Assembly (NCBI GenBank): GCA_963745665.1
Contig: CAVUYE010000003.1
Coordinates: 496,001 to 560,000 of the forward strand
Direction: 5' to 3'
DNA length: 64,000 nt
Origin: Bog-473 sp963745665
GTDB lineage: Bacteria; Actinomycetota; Acidimicrobiia; Acidimicrobiales; RAAP-2
Made by a program: the position numbers and the translations under genes. The stretch's first letter is position 1. Every line of letters begins with the position of its first letter. The notes beneath the pieces are model-generated. The model was not told where the DNA came from, did not search any database, and saw nothing but the letters and a program-made list of their open reading frames with translations. Below, piece after piece: positions 53,931 through 61,334 of this stretch.

Positions 53931-55592
53931 ATGCCAGTGCGTATCCCCTCGGATCAGCACGAGACCGTGGTGTCGGTCTTGCGGGAGGCGGCACGGGTCA
54001 ACGGAGACGTCGAGGCCTACGTCGAGCCGGGCGCCGACGGCGGCCGGCAGCCGCCTGACCTTCGCCGAGTGGGACCGGGCCGCCGACGGCGTGGCCGGAC
54101 ACCTGTCCCGTCTCGGCGTGGCCAAGGGTGACGTCGTGTGCCTTGCTCCTGCCCTCCTGCATCGACTACGCGGTGCTCTATGCCGGGTTGCTCCGGCTGG
54201 GGGCGATCACGTCAGGCATCAACCCGCGCATGGGCGCCGGCGAGGTGGCCTCCATCATGGAGCGTGCCGCCCCGGTGCTGCTGGTGCTCGATCCCGGGAC
54301 GGAGCTGGACCCGCGAGGCGGGAACGATTCCGGTGGTCACCCGCGACGAGGCGCGGTCGTGGTGGGGCGAGGACGACGCCGGAGGCCTGGCCGGAGCTGA
54401 CCGCAGTCGGACCCGGTCGCCGTGGTCTGGACCAGCGGGACCACCGGCCGGCCCAAGGGCGCCGTCTTCGATCACGCCAACCTGGCCGCGGTGGCCCGGG
54501 GGACCGACGTGCTGAGCCATCCCGGCGATCGCCGGCTCTCTCCGCTCCCCTTCGCCCATGTCGGGTACATGACGCGCGCCTGGGACGAGATCGGCAACGC
54601 CGTGACGACCGTCATCACGCCCACCCCGTGGCGGGCCGACGAGGCCATCCGCGTCATGGCGGACGAAGGGGTGACGGTGGCGCAGGGCGTGCCGACGCAG
54701 TGGGCGCTCATGCTGGCCAGCGCGGAGCTGCAGCAGGCGGACCTCGAGCGCGCTGCGCGTGGCAGGGACCGGCGCGGCGCGCATGACGGCGTCCATGGTG
54801 GCCGAGGTGCGCCGCCGCTTCGGGGTGCCCGTCGTCGTGCGCTACACGTCCACGGAGTCCTCGCTCGGGACCGGCACCACGCTGACGTCGTCCGACGAGG
54901 AGGTGGCGACCACGGTCGGCCGCCCGGTGGCCGGCGTTGAGCTCGCCATCGTCGACGACGCCGGGGACCCGGTGCCGACCGGTTCGGTCGGCCGCGTCCT
55001 CCTGCGATCCGCCGCGGCGATGCGCGGCTACTGGGGGCATGGCCCCGGCCGGGACCGCTCCGTGGCGGAGTTGGTGGACGCCGCGGCCACCGGGGAGGTG
55101 CTCGCTCCGGACGGGTGGGTGACCACCGGAGACTTCGGGAGGCTCACCCCCGAAGGCAACCTGCAGTTGTCGGGCCGGGCCCACGAGCGCTACATCCGGG
55201 GCGGCTACAACGTGTACCCGGCGGAGGTCGAGGAAGCCCTGTCGTCGCACCCCGCCGTGATCCGGGCCGCGGTGGTCGGCGTGGCGGACGATGTCCTGGG
55301 CGAAGTGGGCGTGGCCGTGGTGGTGGCCGCCCCGGGGGCGCAGCCGGACCTGGCCGCGTTGCGCGCGCACTGCGTCCGGGAGCTCTCCGACTACAAGGCC
55401 CCCGACGCCCTCGTCGTGGTCGACGAGCTCCCGCTGACGCCGATGATGAAGGTCGACCCCGTGCGTCTCGCCCGTCTGGCGGAGGGCGGGGCGCAGGAGC
55501 GCCGGCTGCGCCTGGCGCAAAGTCGTCGTCCCGGCTCTGGAGTGCTAGGCAGTGGCCCCACCGGAGAGCAAGAACCGAAGGAGCGCGCATGA
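53931..55592 (+). pseudogene. Acyl-CoA synthetase / AMP-dependent ligase (six frame breaks)
   Basis: Pieces in successive frames assemble into a complete ANL-family ligase of about 551 residues: L-T-F-A-E-W-D-R, G-A-I-T-S-G-I-N-P-R, the AMP loop T-S-G-T-T-G-R-P-K-G, Y-T-S-T-E-S-S-L-G, G-W-V-T-T-G-D-F-G-R and G-G-Y-N-V-Y-P-A-E-V-E-E-A-L. Breaks lie near 54041-54054, 54141, 54320-54322, 54371-54380, 54408 and 54747-54754; each is fixed by removing one base. It would activate a fatty or aromatic acid as its CoA ester. Its stop overlaps the ATG of the SDR gene. Confidence 0.85.
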
Positions 55593-56416
55593 GTCCCACG
55601 ACACGAGTCGGGGAATCCGATCCCAATCGGGGGACGGCCCCCGAGGCGATCACCCCTGGTCGTTACACCGGGCGGGTGGCCGTGGTCACCGGTTCGGGTT
55701 CGGGCATCGGGCGAGCCACGGCGCGTCGCCTGGCCGCGGAGGGCGCGGCGGTGGCCTGTCTCGACGTCGCGGCGGACGCCATCGAGGCCGTGGCCGCCGA
55801 GATCAACACCGAAGCGGCCGAAGCCGGCGGCCGGGCGATCGCGGTGGTCTGCGACGTGACGAACGAGGACGGCGTCACGGCCGCCGTGGACCGCGCCGCT
55901 GCCGAGCTGGGCCCCGTCACCAACCTGTGCAACATTGCGGGCATCGGCGGGTTCGCCCACACGCCGGAGCAGTCGTTGAGCGGCTGGGACAAGATCATCG
56001 CGGTCAACCTGACGGGCACCTTCCTGATGTGCCGGGCCGTGTTGCCGGGCATGCTCGAGCACGGCGGGGCAATCGTCAACACCATCTCGACCGCCGGCAT
56101 GAAGGGTCAGCCCTACTCGGCGGCCTATTGCGCCTCCAAGGGCGGTGCGCGGCTGCTCACCATGGCGCTGGCGGTGGAGTACATGGCGCGGGGCATCCGG
56201 GTGAACGGCGTCGCTCCCGGGGGCGTCGACACGCCGATCATCCACAACTTCGGCCCGCCCGAAGATGCAGACTGGAAACTGATAGAGCGGCTCATGACAC
56301 CGATCGGTTTCGCCTACCCGCACGAGGTCGCGGGTGCCTTCGCCTACCTCGGTTCGAGCGAGGCGGACTACATCACGGGAGCGATCCTCTCCATCGACGG
56401 GGCGATCACCACCTGA
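55589..56416 (+). CDS. Classical SDR oxidoreductase
   Basis: A 275-residue short-chain dehydrogenase: T-G-S-G-S-G-I-G-R cofactor loop, N-I-A-G-I-G-G, Ser in N-T-I-S-T-A-G, the Y-C-A-S-K catalytic pair, and P-G-G-V-D-T-P. C-terminal D-G-A-I-T-T. Coupled to the acyl-CoA ligase by a stop/start overlap and with AAGGAG just upstream of its ATG, so it probably acts on the same acyl substrate. Confidence 0.9.
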   Translation: MSPTTRVGESDPNRGTAPEAITPGRYTGRVAVVTGSGSGIGRATARRLAAEGAAVACLDVAADAIEAVAAEINTEAAEAGGRAIAVVCDVTNEDGVTAAVDRAAAELGPVTNLCNIAGIGGFAHTPEQSLSGWDKIIAVNLTGTFLMCRAVLPGMLEHGGAIVNTISTAGMKGQPYSAAYCASKGGARLLTMALAVEYMARGIRVNGVAPGGVDTPIIHNFGPPEDADWKLIERLMTPIGFAYPHEVAGAFAYLGSSEADYITGAILSIDGAITT

Positions 56417-56454
56417 GCACCTCCGAGACGCCCCGGGCCACGGAACCGGCACGC

Positions 56455-57585
56455 GTGCGGGTCGCACTCGATGCCACGCCGCTGCTCGGGCTGCCCACGG
56501 GCATCGGCGCGTTCTGCCATGGCGCCTTGGCCGCCCTGGCGCGGCGCCCCGATGTCGACGTGCAGGCCTACGCCGTCAGCTGGCGCCGCCGCCGACTGAT
56601 CGAGGCACAGCTCCCCGACGGCGTCATGGCACGCCAACGTCCCATGCCGGCCCGCCCGCTGCATGCGCTGTGGGCCAAGGGGAACGTGCCACCCCTGGAG
56701 TGGTTCATCGGCACCACCGACGTCGTGCACGGGACGAACTTCTTGGTGCCGCCGACACGTCGGGCCGCCGCCGTCGTGTCGGTGCACGACCTCACGCCGC
56801 TGCACCATCCCGAGCTCTGCGACGATGCGACACTGGCCTACCCGGGGTTGATCCGGCGGGCCCTGGGCCGTGGCGCCTGGGTCCACGCGGATTCCGCGTT
56901 CGTGGCCGATGAGGTGGTGGAGGCGTTCGCCGCTGATCCGATCCGCGTGCGCGTCGTGAACCCCGGCATTCCCGCTCTGCCCGTTCCGACGGACGCCGAG
57001 GCCGCTGCGGTGCTGGGTCGTGTGCTCCCGGCCGGCGTCAGACAATTCTGCCTGGCCATCGGGACGGCCGAGCCCCGCAAGGACCTGCCGGGCCTCGTGC
57101 GGTCGTTCGGCGCAGTCGCCGACCGCCAGGCTGACGTCGCGCTCGTCCTGGCCGGCCCTCCGGGCTGGGGCGAGCACGCGCTCGACGAGGCCGTCGCGGC
57201 ATCACCGGCACGGGCGCGGATCGTCCGTACCGGCTGGGTGACACAGGCTGATCTGGCGGTGTTGCTGACGCGGGCCAGCGTGCTGGCCTATCCCTCGCTC
57301 TATGAAGGTTTCGGTTTCCCGCCGCTGCAGGCGATGCAGGTGGGTGTGCCCGTGGTGGCGACGCGGGCGGGCTCGTTGCCCGAGGTCCTCGGTGACGGCG
57401 CCCTGCTGGTCGACCCCGGCGATCACGACGGACTGGCCGAGGCGCTCAGCACGTGCTTGCGCGACGAAGGCGAGCGGCGCCGCCTCATTGCCGCCGGCAC
57501 GGCGTGGTCGGCCCGGTACTCCTGGGAGCAGTGCGGCGCCGGGCTCGAAGCCCTCTATCGTGACGCGGTGTCCGGCCGTGGCTGA
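56455..57585 (+). CDS. Family 4 glycosyltransferase (first of three)
   Basis: A 376-residue GT-B enzyme: L-D-A-T-P-L-L-G-L-P-T-G-I-G near the start, V-H-G-T-N-F-L, C-terminal I-G-T-A-E-P-R-K-D-L, and the donor motif S-L-Y-E-G-F-G-F-P-P-L-Q-A-M. Typical of mannosyltransferases in O-antigen-like loci. GTG 56455 is used; the frame is open to a CTG at 56413 that overlaps the SDR stop and could be an alternative start. Confidence 0.9.
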   Translation: MRVALDATPLLGLPTGIGAFCHGALAALARRPDVDVQAYAVSWRRRRLIEAQLPDGVMARQRPMPARPLHALWAKGNVPPLEWFIGTTDVVHGTNFLVPPTRRAAAVVSVHDLTPLHHPELCDDATLAYPGLIRRALGRGAWVHADSAFVADEVVEAFAADPIRVRVVNPGIPALPVPTDAEAAAVLGRVLPAGVRQFCLAIGTAEPRKDLPGLVRSFGAVADRQADVALVLAGPPGWGEHALDEAVAASPARARIVRTGWVTQADLAVLLTRASVLAYPSLYEGFGFPPLQAMQVGVPVVATRAGSLPEVLGDGALLVDPGDHDGLAEALSTCLRDEGERRRLIAAGTAWSARYSWEQCGAGLEALYRDAVSGRG

Positions 57586-58717
57586 GTCGTCCGCGCCGTC
57601 GGTCCTCCTCGCGGTCGAGCAGCTGCGGCGGCGCGTGCCAGGCGGCATCGGCGCCTACGCGCGTGGGCTGCTCGGCGGCTTGGCCGTCTCGGCCACTGAA
57701 GGCGACGCGGTCGAAGTGGCGCTCCTGGCCAGCCGGGCACCCGCTGGGGCGGCCGATCCGCTGGCGGCCTTCGGGCGTCCCGTGCACGCGTCGCGGCTGC
57801 CGAGCGTGCTCCTGACACGGGCCTGGGACCACGGCCTGTCCCGCGCGCCGGCCGGATTCGACATCGTGCACTCGGTGTCCGTGGCCGCACCCCCGCTGCG
57901 GCGCTCCAGCTCGGGACGGCTGGTCGTCACCGTCCACGACGTGGCGTGGCGCCGCCACCCCGAGGCGACGACGCGGCGCGGGGCTCGCTGGCACGAGGGG
58001 GCATTGCGGCGCGCCGATCGGTCAGGTGCCGCCATGGTGACTCCGTCCCGCCTGGTGGCCGCCGACCTGGCCGCGATGGGCATTGCGGAGGATCGGGTCA
58101 CAGTGGTGCCGAGTGGCGCCGACCACCTCCCGCCGCCGGACCCCGCTGCCACCGACGCGCTGCTCCAGCGGGTCGGCGTCGCGGGTCCGTTCCTGCTCAC
58201 CGTGAGCACGCTGGAGCCCCGCAAGAACGTGGAGCGGCTCGTGCGCGCATTCGCGCAGGTGCGCGGTTCGCTGCCGGGCCCGTGGCCGCTGGTGGTCGTC
58301 GGACCTGCCGGCTGGGGCCCGCGGTCGCCGGAGCCCCGAGCAGCCGACCATGTCGTCTTGACCGGCCCCGTCCCCGATGTCGTGCTGTCGGGGCTCTACC
58401 GGCGGGCCCGCGCCTTCGCCTACGTGCCGCTGACCGAGGGCTACGGCCTGCCGCCACTCGAGGCCATGCTGGCCGGCATCCCGACGGTCGTGTCCGACGA
58501 GGTGCCGAGCGTGCACGACCTGGGTGCGACCGGGCTCGCACCGGCGCGCCTCGTCGACCCGCTGGACGTGGACGACATCGCCGCCGGTGTCGCGGCCGTC
58601 CTGACCGACGACGGCCTGCGCGCCGAAATGGTTCGCCGCGGCGCGGCGCACGCGGCGCAGCGCACCTGGCGCGGGACCGCCCGCGCCCATCTCCATCTCT
58701 GGCGGTCGCTGCAGTGA
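57578..58717 (+). CDS. Family 4 glycosyltransferase (second of three)
   Basis: A 379-residue GT-B enzyme: R-V-P-G-G-I-G-A-Y-A-R-G-L, V-V-T-V-H-D-V-A-W, V-S-T-L-E-P-R-K-N-V-E and the donor-site motif T-E-G-Y-G-L-P-P-L-E-A-M. It overlaps the first GT by eight bases and the third by four, so the three are translated together. Probably adds the next mannose-type residue. Confidence 0.9.
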   Translation: MAESSAPSVLLAVEQLRRRVPGGIGAYARGLLGGLAVSATEGDAVEVALLASRAPAGAADPLAAFGRPVHASRLPSVLLTRAWDHGLSRAPAGFDIVHSVSVAAPPLRRSSSGRLVVTVHDVAWRRHPEATTRRGARWHEGALRRADRSGAAMVTPSRLVAADLAAMGIAEDRVTVVPSGADHLPPPDPAATDALLQRVGVAGPFLLTVSTLEPRKNVERLVRAFAQVRGSLPGPWPLVVVGPAGWGPRSPEPRAADHVVLTGPVPDVVLSGLYRRARAFAYVPLTEGYGLPPLEAMLAGIPTVVSDEVPSVHDLGATGLAPARLVDPLDVDDIAAGVAAVLTDDGLRAEMVRRGAAHAAQRTWRGTARAHLHLWRSLQ

Positions 58718-59860
58718 CGGACGAGCAGCTCGACCTCTCGCTCGACGTCTCGGCCGTCCCGACGCGGCCGGGCGGCGCGGGCTACTACACCATGGCGCTG
58801 GCCCGCGGCCTCGCGGCGCGTCCCGACGTCGGGCTCTCGCTCGTCGCCCGTCGCGGCGATGAGCCGCGCTGGCGCAACCTGGCCGCCGGCGCGGCCGTCC
58901 GCGGGGCGGTACCGGTGTCGCGGCCGGGCCGGTTGGTCTTCGAGCAGCTCCGGCTCGGTTCCGTGCTGCGCTCGGTCGGGAGCGAGGTCCATCATGGACC
59001 GCACTACACGATGCCGGCCCGCGCACCCGTGCCCTGTGCCGTGACGATCCACGACTGCACCTTCTTCGACCATCCGGAATGGCACCTGCGCTCCAAGGCG
59101 GCCTTCTTCCGCCGCGCCATACGCCACGCGGCGCGGCGGGCCGCGGTCCTGATCTGCGTCAGCCAGGTGACCGAGGACCGCCTGCGCGCCTCGTGCGACG
59201 TCCGTCCGCCCGTCGTCGTGGCACCGCATGGCGTCGACCACGCGCGCTTCACGCCGCGTGAGCCGCTTGACGGATCCGACCGCACCGTGCTCGGCGCACT
59301 GGGGGTTCCGGTCGACCGGCCGCTCGTCGCCTTCGTGGGCACGCTCGAGCCCCGCAAGGGAGTGGTCCCCCTCATCGCCGCCTTCGACCAGCTGGCACGG
59401 GGTCACCCCGATGCCGTCCTGGTGCTGGGCGGGCAGACCGGCTGGGGCATGACCGAGACCGAGCACGCGCTGGCGGCGGCCCGGCACCCCGAGCGGATCG
59501 TGCGCACCGGGTACGTGCCCGACGACGCCGTCCCCGCTCTGCTCCGCCAGGCTGCGGTGGTGGCCTATCCGGCGGTCGAAGAGGGGTTCGGCTTGCCCGC
59601 CCTCGAGGCCCTGGCCTGCGGCGCACCCCTGGTGACCACCGAGGGCACCGCCATGGCGGAAATGGCCGGCAGCGCGGCGCTCCTCGTTCCGCCCGGCGAT
59701 GTGACCGCCCTGGCCACGGCGCTGGAAACGGCGCTCCACGACGGACGCGACACGGGACGCCGGTCGCGTCGGGATCGCGGTCGCGGCGGAGCGGACCTGG
59801 GAAGCCAGCGTCGCCCTGCACCTGCAGGCGTATGCGATCGCCCGGGCAGCCTCGCAGTAG
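58714..59860 (+). CDS. Family 4 glycosyltransferase (third of three; late frameshift)
   Basis: A GT-B enzyme of about 381 residues: R-P-G-G-A-G-Y-Y-T-M-A-L, V-T-I-H-D-C-T-F-F, F-V-G-T-L-E-P-R-K-G and E-E-G-F-G-L-P-A-L-E-A-L. After about residue 345 the frame degenerates. Deleting one G at 59754-59756 restores A-V-A-A-E-R-T-W-E-A-S-V, the usual C-terminal helix, ending at TAG 59858-59860. Without correction the frame runs into the next gene. Confidence 0.88.
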
Positions 59861-59863
59861 GGT
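59858..59863 (+). promoter_or_regulatory. Putative -10 box (TAGGGT) for the SDR at 59871
   Basis: TAGGGT fits TANNNT and ends seven bases before the ATG at 59871. Its first three bases are the stop codon of the preceding GT gene. There is no Shine-Dalgarno, so a leaderless message is plausible. Confidence 0.4.
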
Positions 59864-59870
59864 TCCGCGC

Positions 59871-60761
59871 ATGCGCGCGCTGATCACGGGCGGAAAGGGA
59901 TTCGTCGGCCAGTGGCTGGCTGCGCACCTCAAGGACCACGGCGACGACGTGGCGGTGATCGACATCGAGACGGACGTGGCCTCCGGCGCCGCGGTGCGCC
60001 GGGTCATGGCAGACGTGGCGCCGGAGGCCGTCTACCACCTGGCCGCCATGACCCATGTGGGGGAGAGTTGGGACGATCCCAGCCAGGTGCTGCGCGTCAA
60101 CGTGCTCGGGACCGCTGAGATCCTGGCGGCGGCGCGGTCCACCGGAGTGAGCCCCCGCGTGCTCGTGGTCAGCTCGGCGGAGGTCTACGGGGTCGTCACG
60201 CCGGCGCAGCTCCCGCTGGGCGAGGGCACCCCGACGGAGCCTGCCAGCCCTTACGCGGCCAGCAAGTTGGCGGCGGAAGCCGTGGCGTTGCAGGCCTGGC
60301 GCGGCTACGGCCAGCCCGTCGTCGTCGTCCGGCCCTTCAACCACATCGGTCCGGGGCAGTCGCCGAACTTCTTCGTGCCGGCCCTGGCCAAGCGGATCGT
60401 GGAGGCCCGGCGCGGCGGGGACCCTTCGTTGCCGGTGGGCAATCTGACGACCCGACGTGACTTCACCGACGTGCGCGACGTGGTGGTGGCCTACCGGCTG
60501 CTGATCGAGCGAGGCGAGGCCGGGGCCGTCTACAACGTGTGCTCGGGACGCGACGTGGCCATGTCAGAAGTGGCGGCGCAGCTCCTCGAGCTGGCCGGTG
60601 CCGAGCTCACGCTCGAAACCGACCCCGCACTGCTGCGGCCCGTCGACGTGCCCGTGCTCCGGGGGGATGCGGCGCTGCTGCGGGCCGCCACGGGTTGGCA
60701 GCCGCAGATTCCGCTCGCGACGACGCTCGCCGACGTCCTGGCCTCGTGGGAGGCGGACTGA
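59871..60761 (+). CDS. GDP-mannose 4,6-dehydratase/reductase-like extended SDR
   Basis: A 296-residue SDR: I-T-G-G-K-G-F-V-G-Q-W-L, Y-H-L-A-A-M-T-H-V, V-S-S-A-E-V-Y-G, catalytic Y-A-A-S-K, then R-P-F-N-H-I-G-P-G-Q and R-R-D-F-T-D-V-R-D. The pattern is that of GDP-mannose dehydratase or GDP-4-keto-6-deoxymannose reductase (Rmd), which would make GDP-rhamnose-type donors for the adjacent GTs. The exact reaction cannot be told from sequence alone. Confidence 0.87.
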   Translation: MRALITGGKGFVGQWLAAHLKDHGDDVAVIDIETDVASGAAVRRVMADVAPEAVYHLAAMTHVGESWDDPSQVLRVNVLGTAEILAAARSTGVSPRVLVVSSAEVYGVVTPAQLPLGEGTPTEPASPYAASKLAAEAVALQAWRGYGQPVVVVRPFNHIGPGQSPNFFVPALAKRIVEARRGGDPSLPVGNLTTRRDFTDVRDVVVAYRLLIERGEAGAVYNVCSGRDVAMSEVAAQLLELAGAELTLETDPALLRPVDVPVLRGDAALLRAATGWQPQIPLATTLADVLASWEAD

Positions 60762-60795
60762 CGGCGAGCGTCGTCGGTGTACGCAGCGGTGATGC

Positions 60796-61164
60796 TCAGG
60801 CGCTGACGCGCTGGCGGATCTGAATCCGGACCTCACGGGCCTGATTCCGGGCCTTGACGGTGATCTGGGTCACCGAGGCGGGAAGCTTCTCCTCAATCGG
60901 CTGCAAGGTCGTCTCGACGAACTGCACGGCCGACTCGGCCAGGTCGTCGATCTGGGTGTAGCTCTTGGCCACGCTGTGGCGCACCTCGTCGATGCGCTGG
61001 TCCAGCGAGAAGTCCTTGGAGAGCCGGTTCTGCAGCTCGACCCGGTGGACCTGGGCCCGCTGGTAGCCGAGCACGCCGAGCCCGACGGCCACATATGCAG
61101 CGTCGCGGGCGAGGTCCGTGACACCCTTGGAGATGTTGGTGATGTTGGTGGGTACTTCAGGCAT
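60796..61164 (-). CDS. Helical hypothetical protein
   Basis: A 122-residue protein, mostly amphipathic helix, with a weakly hydrophobic segment (A-A-Y-V-A-V-G-L-G-V-L-G) around residues 22-35 and a basic C-terminus (A-R-E-V-R-I-Q-I-R-Q-R). It looks like phasin- or apolipoprotein-like surface-binding helices, but I do not recognise a family. ATG 61164 has an excellent AGGAGG Shine-Dalgarno. It converges on the SDR gene and has its own promoter. Confidence 0.75.
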   Translation of the reverse strand: MPEVPTNITNISKGVTDLARDAAYVAVGLGVLGYQRAQVHRVELQNRLSKDFSLDQRIDEVRHSVAKSYTQIDDLAESAVQFVETTLQPIEEKLPASVTQITVKARNQAREVRIQIRQRVSA

Positions 61165-61242
61165 GTGGAGCCTCCTGTCTGGTCGGTTCACGCCGACGTT
61201 CGGGACGCAGGAGCCGCCGGCAGGCCACCACGTTCGTGTACA

Positions 61243-61271
61243 AGAGTATCACGAGTGTTAAACAGTAGCAA
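61243..61271 (-). promoter_or_regulatory. Putative promoter of the helical protein gene
   Basis: On the minus strand TTGCTA (61266-61271) and TACTCT (61243-61248) are 17 bases apart, about 80 bases upstream of the ATG at 61164. The region 61230-61275 is notably AT-richer than the window. The divergent GT2 gene has its own TAGCCT box at 61319-61324. Confidence 0.5.
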
Positions 61272-61334
61272 GCACTGGGGGTGCGTTTCGTGCCTGAGGG
61301 GGTGAATGCCGGACGGGATAGCCTCGGCCCCCTG

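Noticed and set aside
53931..55592. Programmed frameshifting in the ligase gene
   Set aside because: Six same-sign breaks in one gene with no slippery-sequence and pseudoknot pattern make programmed shifting implausible.
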